This document shows positions 44,491 through 53,469 of a stretch of 64,000 bases of DNA, piece after piece. The position numbers and the translations under genes are program-made. Origin of the DNA: Alloalcanivorax dieselolei B5 (lineage in GTDB: Bacteria; Pseudomonadota; Gammaproteobacteria; Pseudomonadales; Alcanivoracaceae); the NCBI RefSeq assembly GCF_000300005.1, contig NC_018691.1, positions 3,100,001 through 3,164,000 of the forward strand. The letters are read 5' to 3'. Numbering within the stretch: the stretch's first letter is position 1; each line of letters starts with the position of its first letter. The notes under the pieces were generated by a model. The model had not been told where the DNA came from. It saw only the letters and a list, made by a program, of their open reading frames with translations, and searched no databases.

Positions 44491-44578
44491 ATGGCAGCCG
44501 CCCCACGGGCCGTCACCGAGGTGACGTTAAAAAACACGCCCGGTTCGCAGGCTTGTCATGTTTTCGAGAGGTTTGCCC

Positions 44579-46618
44579 GTGTTGTCATCACTTCGATTCC
44601 CTATGGGGGCGCTTCCCCGCGCCGTTCTGGCCGGCACCGCCACCCTTGTCGCCCATCACGCCCTCGCCGAGGAACAAAGCCCCCATGTGCTGGAAGCCGT
44701 GACGGTGGTGTCCGCCGCCGGCTTCGAGCAGCACATCGCCGACGCCCCGGCCTCGATCTCGGTGATCGACCGGGAGCAATTGGAAACCAAGAGTTACACC
44801 GATGTCACCGATGCCTTGAAGGACATCCCCGGTGTCACCGTCACCGGCGGCGGTTCTCGGCAGGACATCAGCCTGCGCGGTATGTCGCCGAAGTACACCA
44901 TGATTCTTGTGGACGGCCGCCGGCTGTCCGGCCGCGAGGCTACCGCCAACGGCAATGACAGTGGTCTGGAGCAGAACTATCTGCCGCCGTTGCGCGCCAT
45001 CGAACGCATCGAGGTGATTCGCGGGCCGATGTCCTCCCTCTATGGTTCCGAGGCCATGGGCGGGGTGATCAATATCATTACCCGAAAAGTACCGGAACAC
45101 TGGCTCGGTTCCTTCGGCGCGGAGGCCACCCTGCAGGACAATGCCAAGTCCGGTAATGCCCGTCAGTCCGATCTGTATCTCGCCGGCCCGTTACTGAAGG
45201 ACAAACTTGGCCTGCAGGTGAACGGCCAGGTTCGTCACCGTGACGAAGATGAAATCCTGGAAGGTTTCGAGGAACAGAAAGTGCGCGGCGGTGGCGCCAA
45301 GCTGGTATTCACTCCGGATCAAAGCAACGAGATCGGACTGTCCTATCAGGAAACCCGCCAGGAGCGTAACGGCTCACCGGGTAAGTACTACGAAGAAGGT
45401 TCGGAGCCCTCCAATCGTCGTTTCGACAAAGAGGTGGCGGCGCTCACTCACAACGGCAACTTCGGTAACTGGAGCACCGACGCCTACATCCAGAATGAAA
45501 AAACCGAGAACCCGGATCGGGTCGGTGAATTGCGTAACGGCATCACTCTGGAAACCCTGACCGCCAACACCCAGGCCACTTATTTTGCCGATCGGCACAT
45601 TATTACCGCCGGGGCGCAATACAAGGATGAGGACCTCACCGACTACGCCACCAACCGTCTGCCCACCAGCAGTACCACCGAGATCAGCCGCTGGCAGTAC
45701 GCGGTGTTTCTCGAGGACGAATGGCGTCTGACCAATGATCTGTCGCTGACCGGCGGACTGCGCTTCAACCAGGACGAAAATTTCGGCGATCACGTGTCAC
45801 CACGGCTGTACGCGGTGTACCACCTGAATCCGGCATTGACCTTGAAAGGCGGTGTCTCCACCGGTTACCGGCAGCCTTCCCTGCGCGAAGCGGCGGATGA
45901 CTGGGGCAGCATCACCGGCGGCGGCGGCTACCCGGCCGGCCATCCGCGCGCCATCATCAAGGGCAACCCGGACCTGGATCCGGAAACCAGCATCAACTAT
46001 GAGATGGGTCTGGCGCTGGATCTGCCGTCCGGTTTCGCCACCAGCGTGATGCTGTTCCAGACCGACTTCAAGGACAAGATCACCGAATACCGCGAGTGCG
46101 ATAACGGCGGCGACCGTAACGATCCCAGCACCTGGAGTTGCGATTACGAAGGCCAGACCTATATGTTCGTCAGCGACCGCATCAACGTGGACGAAGCACA
46201 AATGCAGGGCGTGGAAGCAACGCTGGCCTGGCACCTGACGGCCACCGTGCTGCTGAACGCCAGCTACACCTTCACCGATTCCGAGCAGAAAACCGGCGAA
46301 TTCAAAGGTGAGCCGCTGAATAAAATTCCGCGCCATATGATCAACGCCGGTGTCGACTGGCAAACCACCGATCGCCTGCAAAGCTGGGTACGGGTCAATC
46401 ACCGCAGCCGCACTTCGGACTATCAGTCCCGCACCAGCATGGCTGACGGCACTCCCGGGTATTCCATGGTCGATCTGGGCCTGAACTACCGGGCCAGCGA
46501 ACACCTCACACTGAAAGCCGGCGTTTACAACGTGGGGGATCGCCGCGTCACCGACGCCGATTATGAAATGGTATTGGACGGCCGCCGCTACACCGCCGGC
46601 CTGGTGGTGGATTTCTGA
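44579..46618 (+). CDS. TonB-dependent siderophore receptor (FepA-like)
   Basis: A 679-residue outer-membrane receptor with a signal peptide ending near ALA/EEQS, a plug domain (about 25-160, including VTVVSAAGFEQHIADAPASISVIDREQL and IRGPMSSLYGSEAMGGVINIITRK) and a 22-strand barrel ending in aromatic VVDF. I set the start at the GTG at 44579, which has GAGAGG seven bases upstream; the ATG at 44558 has no ribosome binding site. The plug resembles catecholate receptors. It is cotranscribed with a Tat-exported esterase, which suggests ferric-trilactone use. Confidence 0.9.
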   Translation: MLSSLRFPMGALPRAVLAGTATLVAHHALAEEQSPHVLEAVTVVSAAGFEQHIADAPASISVIDREQLETKSYTDVTDALKDIPGVTVTGGGSRQDISLRGMSPKYTMILVDGRRLSGREATANGNDSGLEQNYLPPLRAIERIEVIRGPMSSLYGSEAMGGVINIITRKVPEHWLGSFGAEATLQDNAKSGNARQSDLYLAGPLLKDKLGLQVNGQVRHRDEDEILEGFEEQKVRGGGAKLVFTPDQSNEIGLSYQETRQERNGSPGKYYEEGSEPSNRRFDKEVAALTHNGNFGNWSTDAYIQNEKTENPDRVGELRNGITLETLTANTQATYFADRHIITAGAQYKDEDLTDYATNRLPTSSTTEISRWQYAVFLEDEWRLTNDLSLTGGLRFNQDENFGDHVSPRLYAVYHLNPALTLKGGVSTGYRQPSLREAADDWGSITGGGGYPAGHPRAIIKGNPDLDPETSINYEMGLALDLPSGFATSVMLFQTDFKDKITEYRECDNGGDRNDPSTWSCDYEGQTYMFVSDRINVDEAQMQGVEATLAWHLTATVLLNASYTFTDSEQKTGEFKGEPLNKIPRHMINAGVDWQTTDRLQSWVRVNHRSRTSDYQSRTSMADGTPGYSMVDLGLNYRASEHLTLKAGVYNVGDRRVTDADYEMVLDGRRYTAGLVVDF

Positions 46619-47589
46619 TGGTTGCCGACCAGCAACGACGGCGTTTTCTGCAAGCGGCTCTGGCCGGAGCCTGCGTCGCTACCCTGCCCGGCGCCGTGCT
46701 GGCGCGCCCGGATATGACGCGCACCATGGGCACCACGCTGGCGGATACCGGCCTTGCCGGCTATCGCTTCGAAAGCCGCACCTTCGCCGGAGCCGAAGGC
46801 CGGCGTCGGCACCGGGTGTGGCTGGCGATCCCCGAAGGCACGCCGCCGCCAGCCGGCTTCCCGGCGCTGTATCTGCTTGATGGTAATGCGGTGCTGAGCC
46901 GGCTGCGACCCGAGTGGCTGACAACGCTTGGCACAGACACGCCACCGGTACTGGTGATGATCGGTTACGACACCGCTCTGCTGTTCGATGGCGATGCCCG
47001 TCACTACGACTACACGCCGGCGTCCGCAGGGAAAACGCCCGCACCGGACCCGCGCCACCCGCAACGGCAGGGCGGTGGTGGCGCCGCTTTCCTACAGCGG
47101 ATCGAATCCGGGATCACCCCCTGGGTAATGGACACCGCGCCGGTAAACCCCGACCGCAAAGCGTTGTGGGGCCACTCCTTTGGCGGCCTGTTCACACTGT
47201 TCGCGCTGTGCACCCGGCCTGATGCCTTCCGCACTTATCTGCCGGTGAGTCCTTCATTGGGATGGGCGGATAACGTGTTGCGACATTATCTGAAGGGGCT
47301 GGCCTCGCGACCGCCACAACACACCCGGCAAGTATGGTTGTGCCGTGGCAGCGAGGAGGTGCGCGCGACGCCGGACATGACTCCGGAACAGGTGACGCGG
47401 CGGAAGACCCGAGCCACCAGGCACTTCATCCGCTTCGCCGCCGACCTGAACCGGATTCCACGAACACAGGTGCGCCATCGTGTCTATCCGGGCCAGGGTC
47501 ACGGCCCCATGTTCAGCACCGCCCTGCCGGAGGCGCTGCGTCTGGCCGCCGGGCTGGCGCCGGATCAGGATTGGTCCTCAACCGGATGA
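46618..47589 (+). CDS. Tat-exported IroE/BesA-type siderophore esterase
   Basis: A 323-residue alpha/beta hydrolase with a twin-arginine-type signal (RRRFLQAALAGA, residues 7-18), so it is periplasmic. The nucleophile elbow GHSFGG places the catalytic Ser at residue 187, and the catalytic His is probably in GQGHGPMF near residue 297. Enzymes of this type hydrolyse trilactone siderophores in the periplasm and are linked to TonB receptors. The ATG shares one base with the receptor stop (TGATG). Its 3' end overlaps the convergent moaE by 25 bases. Confidence 0.82.
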   Translation: MVADQQRRRFLQAALAGACVATLPGAVLARPDMTRTMGTTLADTGLAGYRFESRTFAGAEGRRRHRVWLAIPEGTPPPAGFPALYLLDGNAVLSRLRPEWLTTLGTDTPPVLVMIGYDTALLFDGDARHYDYTPASAGKTPAPDPRHPQRQGGGGAAFLQRIESGITPWVMDTAPVNPDRKALWGHSFGGLFTLFALCTRPDAFRTYLPVSPSLGWADNVLRHYLKGLASRPPQHTRQVWLCRGSEEVRATPDMTPEQVTRRKTRATRHFIRFAADLNRIPRTQVRHRVYPGQGHGPMFSTALPEALRLAAGLAPDQDWSSTG

Positions 47590-48056
47590 GAATCAGAGTG
47601 ATCGCCCGGCTGCGAGTCCGGGCGAATGCAGCAGCCCTGCACATAGGCGCTGCTGCCGTCGGTATAAAATTCTTCCTTCCAGATCGGTGCCTGATGCTTC
47701 ACTTCATCCACCAGGTAACGGCAGGCCTCGAACGCCTCCGCCCGGTGCGCGGCCCGCGCCACGCACACGATCGCCACGTCACCGATGCGCAGCGCGCCCA
47801 GACGGTGCGCCACCCGGCAATAGCTCAGGCCGAAGCGCTCACGGGTCTGTCGTTCAATTTCGGCGATGCGCTTCTCCGCCAACGGCGCGTAGGCGGTATA
47901 GCGCAGGCTCTCCACCGGCAAGCCCTGGTGGTGGTCACGCACGGTGCCGGCGAACAGGGCCAGACCGCCGCATTCGGGATAGTGATCCAGCGCCAGCAGT
48001 TCATCGATGGCAATCGGCTGTTCGGTCAAATGCGTCCTGTTACTCGAATCCGTCAT
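47565..48056 (-). CDS. moaE: Molybdopterin synthase catalytic subunit
   Basis: MoaE forms molybdopterin synthase with MoaD, adding two sulfurs to cyclic pyranopterin. The 163-residue protein contains FAGTVRDHHQG and the catalytic lysines Lys120 and Lys127 in DEVKHQAPIWKEEF. The ATG at 48056 was chosen; the longer frame upstream runs into moaD. It overlaps the 3' end of the convergent esterase gene, so transcription interference is possible. Confidence 0.95.
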   Translation of the reverse strand: MTDSSNRTHLTEQPIAIDELLALDHYPECGGLALFAGTVRDHHQGLPVESLRYTAYAPLAEKRIAEIERQTRERFGLSYCRVAHRLGALRIGDVAIVCVARAAHRAEAFEACRYLVDEVKHQAPIWKEEFYTDGSSAYVQGCCIRPDSQPGDHSDSHPVEDQS

Positions 48057-48058
48057 AG

Positions 48059-48307
48059 TCAACCTCCCGCCACCGGCGGCAACAGCACCAGATGGCCGGT
48101 TTCCGGCAGTGGATCCGAACGCAACAGAATGTCGGTATCGCGCACCGCGGCACACTGGTCCAGGCGCGGTTGCAGGGCCGGACACTGATCCGCCAGCAAC
48201 ACCAGCGCCTCGGCCACCGTGGCCGGCGCCGTTGCGGTGGCGAGGGTGATGCGCTCGCCACCCGCCAGCGCAATCAGTTCACCGTAAAGTTCAAAGGACA
48301 GATTCAT
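48059..48307 (-). CDS. moaD: Molybdopterin synthase sulfur carrier subunit
   Basis: An 82-residue ubiquitin-like MoaD ending in the required Gly-Gly, which carries the thiocarboxylate used by MoaE. The fold markers YGELIALAGGERI and the hydrophobic VLLPPVAGG tail are clear. The start overlaps the moaA stop (TGATG) and the stop is two bases before moaE, so moaA-moaD-moaE is one operon. Confidence 0.95.
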   Translation of the reverse strand: MNLSFELYGELIALAGGERITLATATAPATVAEALVLLADQCPALQPRLDQCAAVRDTDILLRSDPLPETGHLVLLPPVAGG

Positions 48308-49308
48308 CAGCCTCCCATCCCGTGCATGGTGATTGGTCGGTCCACCGGGCCAGGCGTGGCCGCGTAACCGGCGTCCTTGTGCCAGACTCTTTGTTCGATG
48401 CGACACCGCAGCTGGGCTTCGCTTTCCCCGGTGCGCAGCGGCGTCAGCAGGTCGTGCCCCTGGCGGGCGAACAGACAGGTGTAAAGATGCCCGTTGGCGG
48501 TCAGCCGCAGCCGGTCGCAGTCGGCGCAAAAGGGCCGTGTCACGGTGGAGATCACGCCCAGCGTATAGCTCTCGTCGAGCCGGTATTCGGTGGCCGGCGC
48601 GGCGCCGCGTGGCCGCGCCTCGATGCGATAGCGCGCCGCCAGAGTGTCGAGAATGCGTGCCTCGGACACCACCTGCTCCTCACGCCAACGGCCCGGTTCG
48701 TCCAGCGGCATGTATTCGATGAAGCGCAACGGCAGATCACGGGCCTTCGCCCAGTGGGTCAGCGGCAGGATCTGGTCGTCGTTGTACCCCTGTATCAACA
48801 CCGCGTTCAGCTTGACCGGAAGGCCGCTGTCGCGGGCTTTTTCGATCCCCGCCAGCACCGGCGCCAGCGGGCGGCGAGTGAGCGCCTGAAAGCGGCCCTC
48901 GTCCACCGCGTCCAGGCTAATGTTCAGATCGTCCAGGCCGGCCTCGATCAGGTCGTCGAGCAATGCCGGCAAGCGGGTGCCATTGGTGGTCATCGACAGC
49001 CGCTTCAGCCCGTGCTCACGCAACCGGGACAGCGCCGCCACGCACGCCACCACGTCCTTGCGCAGCAGCGGCTCGCCGCCAGTCAGACGCAACTCTTCAA
49101 TACCGTTGTCCACGAACAGGGTCGCCAGCCGCAACAGCTCCTCCCGGTCCATCAGCTCTCGCCCGGGCAGCCATTGCGGGTGTTCCGGCATGCAATACCG
49201 GCAACGGAAGTTGCAGCGGTCGGTCAGCGACAAGCGCAGCTTGCGTTTGACCCGGCCAAAACGGTCACTGAGGGCTTGTTCCTTTACTGGTAAAAATGCG
49301 GCCCCCAT
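48307..49308 (-). CDS. moaA: GTP 3',8-cyclase MoaA (radical SAM)
   Basis: MoaA starts molybdenum cofactor synthesis by rearranging GTP. The 333-residue protein has the radical SAM cluster CNFRCRYC (Cys32, 36, 39), the LRLTGGEPLL motif, a second C-terminal cluster region (FCADCDRLRLTANGHLYTCLF) and the catalytic Gly-Gly C-terminus. AAGGAC precedes the ATG. It is divergent from the molybdenum hydroxylase operon, which its product presumably serves. Confidence 0.97.
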   Translation of the reverse strand: MGAAFLPVKEQALSDRFGRVKRKLRLSLTDRCNFRCRYCMPEHPQWLPGRELMDREELLRLATLFVDNGIEELRLTGGEPLLRKDVVACVAALSRLREHGLKRLSMTTNGTRLPALLDDLIEAGLDDLNISLDAVDEGRFQALTRRPLAPVLAGIEKARDSGLPVKLNAVLIQGYNDDQILPLTHWAKARDLPLRFIEYMPLDEPGRWREEQVVSEARILDTLAARYRIEARPRGAAPATEYRLDESYTLGVISTVTRPFCADCDRLRLTANGHLYTCLFARQGHDLLTPLRTGESEAQLRCRIEQRVWHKDAGYAATPGPVDRPITMHGMGG

Positions 49309-49660
49309 AACAGTGTCCTTCTTTTCCTGACATCATCGCGAATATGCCGACTTACTATTTTCAGAAACAGAACCTTTCACTCCGCCTGAAATCACGCACT
49401 GTTTCCAGACGCTATCACAGGCCCGCCATCCGCCTCCATTAGCGAATCCTGATGGACCTGATCAGCCTCCCTGATAAGCGCATGACGGGACGCACCTCCA
49501 GAAGTCAGAGATCAGGATGCACGGCATCGCCCCCATCAAACAATCAGACTATTTGGTAAATTTCCGGACCCAGGGGCAGTTCTTCATAACCACCGGCAAG
49601 GCATCGTTCTGAAAATCACCCGAGACTATAAAAATCGAATAACAGAACAAAGGTCCTCGG
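49309..49660. other. Divergent promoter region between moaA and the Mo-hydroxylase operon
   Basis: The gap of 352 bases has no gene. CCTGATC/GATCAGG arms about 55 bases apart (49460-49520) could pair, but I cannot match them to a known riboswitch. A possible -10 element TATAAA at 49627-49632 lies about 30 bases upstream of the hydroxylase start. No sigma-54 motif was found here. Confidence 0.4.
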
Positions 49661-52645
49661 ATGAGCACGCATCAAGCCGGTGCGAGAGTCGAAGGTGGCC
49701 ACCTGGGTCAGCGACAACTCCGCCTTGAAGACACCGCTCTGTTGCGAGGGCTGGGCCGCTACGCCGACGATCTGGCGACGCCTCCCGGCACCTTGCATGC
49801 AGCCATTGTCCGTTCCCCCCATGCCCATGCCCGGTTGCTGGCCGTGGATGCTTCCAGGGCGTTGGCGCAGAAAGGCGTACGCGCGGTCCTGACCGGAGAG
49901 GACGTGAAACGTTGGGCCAATCCCTTCCCGGTCGGGGTACGGGCGCCGATGGAGCACTGGTGCCTGGCGGTGGATAAAGTGCGCTATGTGGGAGAACCGG
50001 TGTGCGTGGTGATCGCCGAGGACCGTTATCTGGCCGAGGACGCGCTGGACGCGGTACGGGTTGAGTACGAGCCGCTCAAACCGGTGATCGATCCGGAAAA
50101 GGCAGCCGCCAAGGAGGCCCCGGTGCTGCATGAGGCGGTGGGCAGCAACGTGGTCAACGAACGCCACTTCAATTACGGCGCCCCGGACAAGGCCTTCAAC
50201 GAGGCGGCCCACCGGGTATCCATCAAGGTGCGTTACCCCCGCAACTCCTGCACCCCGATCGAGTGCTACGTGGTACTGGGCCAGTACCTGCCCGCCTCGG
50301 GCAGCTACGATATTCTTTCCAACTTCCAGGGCCCTTATGCCTTGCACTCGGTGATGGCACGGGCCCTGGACGTCTCCAGTAACCGTCTGCGTTTGCGTAC
50401 GCCACCGGACTCCGGCGGCAGCTTCGGTATCAAACAAGGCGTGCTCACCTATGTGGTGCTGATGGGCCTGGCAGCGCGTAAGGCCGGCGCTCCGGTGAAA
50501 TGGGTGGAGGATCGCCTGGAGCATTTGCAAGCCTCATCCAGCGCCACCAATCGAGTGGCGGATATGGAAGCGGCGGTGGATGCCGATGGGCGCGTCACCG
50601 CCCTGCGCTACGACCAGATCGATGATTGCGGCGGTTACCTGCGCGCGCCGGAGCCCGCCACCTTCTATCGCATGCACGGCAACCTCACCGGCGCCTATGA
50701 CATCCGTAATCTGGCGGTGCGTAACCGAGTGGTGCTCACCAACAAGCTTCCTAGCGGTTTGAACCGGGGTTTCGGCGGCGGCCAGATGTATTTCGCACTG
50801 GAGCGGTTGATGCATCAGGTGTCACGCCAGCTGGGATTGGATCCGCTGGAGGTGATGCGTCGTAACCTGCTGCCCGCCGACGCCTTCCCTTATCGCACCG
50901 CCTCCGGGGCGCTTCTGGATTCCGGAGACTATGGCGCCACCGTGGATCTGGCGCTGCGCGACGGCGGCTTCAGCGAATTGCTCCAGCGCCGTGACCAGGC
51001 GCGGGCCGAAGGCCGCCTCTATGGCATTGGTCTGTGTGCGGTGGTGGAGCCTTCGATTTCCAACATGGGCTATATCACCACCGCTCTGACTCCGGAACAA
51101 CGTCGCAAGGCCGGCCCCAAGAACGGCGCGGTGAGCACCGCCACCATTGGCATCGATCCGCTCGGCGGTATCACCGTGCACGTGTCTTCCACGCCCCAGG
51201 GCCAGGGACATCAGACCGTGGCCGCTCAGGTGGTCGCCGAAGTGCTGGGCGTGGCCCCCAAGGACATTATGGTCAATGTGGAGCTGGACACCGGTAAGGA
51301 CGCCTGGTCGATCGCCTCCGGCAATTATTCCAGCCGCTTCTCGGGCGCGGTAGCCGGGGCCGTCTACAAAGCCGCGCTAAAGGTGCGCGAACGTTTGGCC
51401 AATATCGCCGCCACAATGTGGGACCTGGACGCGGACCAGGTCCGTTTCGCCGGCGGCAAGGTATTCATCGAGGGCGGCCCCAGCCTGGGCTTCCATCGGG
51501 TCGCCGGTACCGCCCACTGGTCCCCCGCCCTGCTGCCGGAGAACGAGCCCGGCGGCCTGCGCGAAACCGCCTTCTGGACGCCGCCGCAACTGGAGGCCCC
51601 GGACGACGATGACCACATCAACAGTTCCCTGTGCCACGGCTTCATTTTCGATTTCTGCGGGCTGGAGATCGACCGTGTCACCGGCGAGATCCATATCGAC
51701 CGCTACGTCACCAGCCACGACGCCGGTCGGTTGCTCAACCCGATGCTGGTGGACGGCCAGATCCGCGGCGGTTTCACCCAGGCCCTGGGCATCGCGTTGA
51801 TGGAAGAGTTCGCCTATGGCGAAGATGGCAGTTTCCTGTCCGGTACCCTGGCCGACTATCTGCTGCCCACCGCTCCGGAAGCGGTGGAGCCGCTGATCCT
51901 GCACACTGAAACGCCGTCGCCGTTCACGCCCCTGGGCGCCAAGGGCGTGGGGGAAGGCAATAACATGAGCACGCCGGTGTGCATCGCCAACGCGGTGGCC
52001 GATGCCCTCGGCCGCGCTGACATCCAACTGCCGCTGACGCCATCCCGGGTCCGTGCGCTGATCGGCATCGATGAACCGCCCGCGCCGGAAGGGCTGGAAC
52101 CTCTGGCGGCACCGCGCGCCGGCGGCCCGGCACTGCAGGCACGGGACTCCGTGGAGATACCGGCCTCACCGCAAACCGTTTACGACACTGTCCTCGATCC
52201 GGACACCCTGCGCGCCATCATCCCCGGCTGTCACGCCCTGGAACTGGAAGGCGATAACCAGTACCGCGCCGATGTCACCGTGGGCGTGGGCATGATCAAG
52301 GCGCGTTTCGCCGCCAAGGTGACCCTCAGCGATCTGGATCCGCCGCACTCCCTGCGTCTGTCCGGGTCCGGCGACAGCTCCATGGGCTCCGCCTCCGGCA
52401 GCGCCCACGTGACCCTGGTGGCACTGGATAACGGCCATACCCGGCTGGACTACGTCTACGAAGTGGACGTCGGTGGCAAGATCGCCGCCGTCGGCGGACG
52501 CATGCTGCAAAGTGCCTCGAAAATCATCATCGGCCAGGTCTTCAACCGACTCGCTCAGCGCCTTACCGGCCAACCCAGCGGTGGACTTTGGCAACGATTA
52601 CGCACCTTGCTGGCACGGCTGCTCGGAAAAGGAGACGCATCATGA
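49661..52645 (+). CDS. Molybdenum hydroxylase large subunit fused to a CoxG-like domain
   Basis: A 994-residue protein. Residues 15-800 are a xanthine-dehydrogenase-family molybdopterin-binding subunit with the conserved Glu of the active site at residue 765 in GVGEGN. The active-site loop reads SGLNRGFGGGQ (365-375) instead of the AYxCSFR of CO dehydrogenase, so it is not a form I CO dehydrogenase. Residues about 830-985 are a CoxG/SRPBCC domain normally encoded separately. It would hydroxylate an aromatic or heterocyclic carbon with water as oxygen source. It overlaps the FAD subunit gene. Confidence 0.9.
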   Translation: MSTHQAGARVEGGHLGQRQLRLEDTALLRGLGRYADDLATPPGTLHAAIVRSPHAHARLLAVDASRALAQKGVRAVLTGEDVKRWANPFPVGVRAPMEHWCLAVDKVRYVGEPVCVVIAEDRYLAEDALDAVRVEYEPLKPVIDPEKAAAKEAPVLHEAVGSNVVNERHFNYGAPDKAFNEAAHRVSIKVRYPRNSCTPIECYVVLGQYLPASGSYDILSNFQGPYALHSVMARALDVSSNRLRLRTPPDSGGSFGIKQGVLTYVVLMGLAARKAGAPVKWVEDRLEHLQASSSATNRVADMEAAVDADGRVTALRYDQIDDCGGYLRAPEPATFYRMHGNLTGAYDIRNLAVRNRVVLTNKLPSGLNRGFGGGQMYFALERLMHQVSRQLGLDPLEVMRRNLLPADAFPYRTASGALLDSGDYGATVDLALRDGGFSELLQRRDQARAEGRLYGIGLCAVVEPSISNMGYITTALTPEQRRKAGPKNGAVSTATIGIDPLGGITVHVSSTPQGQGHQTVAAQVVAEVLGVAPKDIMVNVELDTGKDAWSIASGNYSSRFSGAVAGAVYKAALKVRERLANIAATMWDLDADQVRFAGGKVFIEGGPSLGFHRVAGTAHWSPALLPENEPGGLRETAFWTPPQLEAPDDDDHINSSLCHGFIFDFCGLEIDRVTGEIHIDRYVTSHDAGRLLNPMLVDGQIRGGFTQALGIALMEEFAYGEDGSFLSGTLADYLLPTAPEAVEPLILHTETPSPFTPLGAKGVGEGNNMSTPVCIANAVADALGRADIQLPLTPSRVRALIGIDEPPAPEGLEPLAAPRAGGPALQARDSVEIPASPQTVYDTVLDPDTLRAIIPGCHALELEGDNQYRADVTVGVGMIKARFAAKVTLSDLDPPHSLRLSGSGDSSMGSASGSAHVTLVALDNGHTRLDYVYEVDVGGKIAAVGGRMLQSASKIIIGQVFNRLAQRLTGQPSGGLWQRLRTLLARLLGKGDAS

Positions 52646-53469
52646 AACCCGCGTCCTTTGACTATGTGCGCGTCTCCAGCAAGCGAGAGGTCCTGCAACT
52701 GCTGCACGAACACGGCGAGGACGCTCGCGTACTGGCCGGCGGCCAGTCGCTGATGGCCACACTCAATATGCGCCTCACTCAACCTAAGCTGGTGATTGAT
52801 ATCAATCGGGTGGAGGAATTGCGCTCGATCCGCAACGAACGCGGCCATCTGGCGGTAGGCGCGGCGGTGCGCCAGGTGGAACTCACCGACCGCACGGAAT
52901 TGGCGACGGAAGTACCCCTGCTGGCCCAGGCGTTGCCCTGGATCGGCCACTTCCAGACCCGCAACCGGGGCACGGTATGCGGCTCAGTGGCCCACGCCGA
53001 CCCCAGTGCCGAAATCCCGCTATGCCTGGTGACCCTGGGTGGCACCGTGGTGCTGGAATCGCTGAAGGGCAAACGCCGTGAAGTACCGGCGGCGGACTTT
53101 TTCCAAGGCCTTCTCACCACCGCCCGCCAACCCCGGGAATTGATCTCCGAGGTACGTTTCCCGCTGGCGCAGGACGGCACCGAATACCGCTTCCGGGAGA
53201 TCGCCATGCGCCACGGCGATTTCGCCCTGGTGGCACTGGCTCTGTGTCTGAGCGACCACGGTGCCCGCCTGGGCGTGGGCGGTGTCGCCGACCGGCCGGT
53301 GGCACAGCCCCTGCCCCTGGGCGATGCCCTGCCCGACACCCTCAATACTCTGGCCTGGTCGCTGGGCGCTCAGGACGACATTCACGCCTCCGCCGCCTAC
53401 CGGCGCCAACTGGTTCGCGAACTGGGCCGCCGACTGATCGAGGAGCCTTCCCATGCACGCACCCGCTGA
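52642..53469 (+). CDS. Molybdenum hydroxylase FAD-binding (medium) subunit
   Basis: A 275-residue CoxM-type flavoprotein that takes electrons from the Fe-S subunit. The FAD motifs AGGQSLMATLNMRL (about residues 32-45) and RNRGTVCGSVAHADPSAEIPL (about 110-130) are intact. The ATG at 52642 has GGAGACG upstream and overlaps the large-subunit stop. Its end overlaps the small-subunit gene by 17 bases. Confidence 0.93.
   Translation: MKPASFDYVRVSSKREVLQLLHEHGEDARVLAGGQSLMATLNMRLTQPKLVIDINRVEELRSIRNERGHLAVGAAVRQVELTDRTELATEVPLLAQALPWIGHFQTRNRGTVCGSVAHADPSAEIPLCLVTLGGTVVLESLKGKRREVPAADFFQGLLTTARQPRELISEVRFPLAQDGTEYRFREIAMRHGDFALVALALCLSDHGARLGVGGVADRPVAQPLPLGDALPDTLNTLAWSLGAQDDIHASAAYRRQLVRELGRRLIEEPSHARTR

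Noticed and set aside
49309-49660. A possible molybdenum cofactor riboswitch upstream of moaA
   Set aside because: Short complementary arms exist, but I cannot recognise the conserved Moco RNA core; a covariance-model search would be needed.
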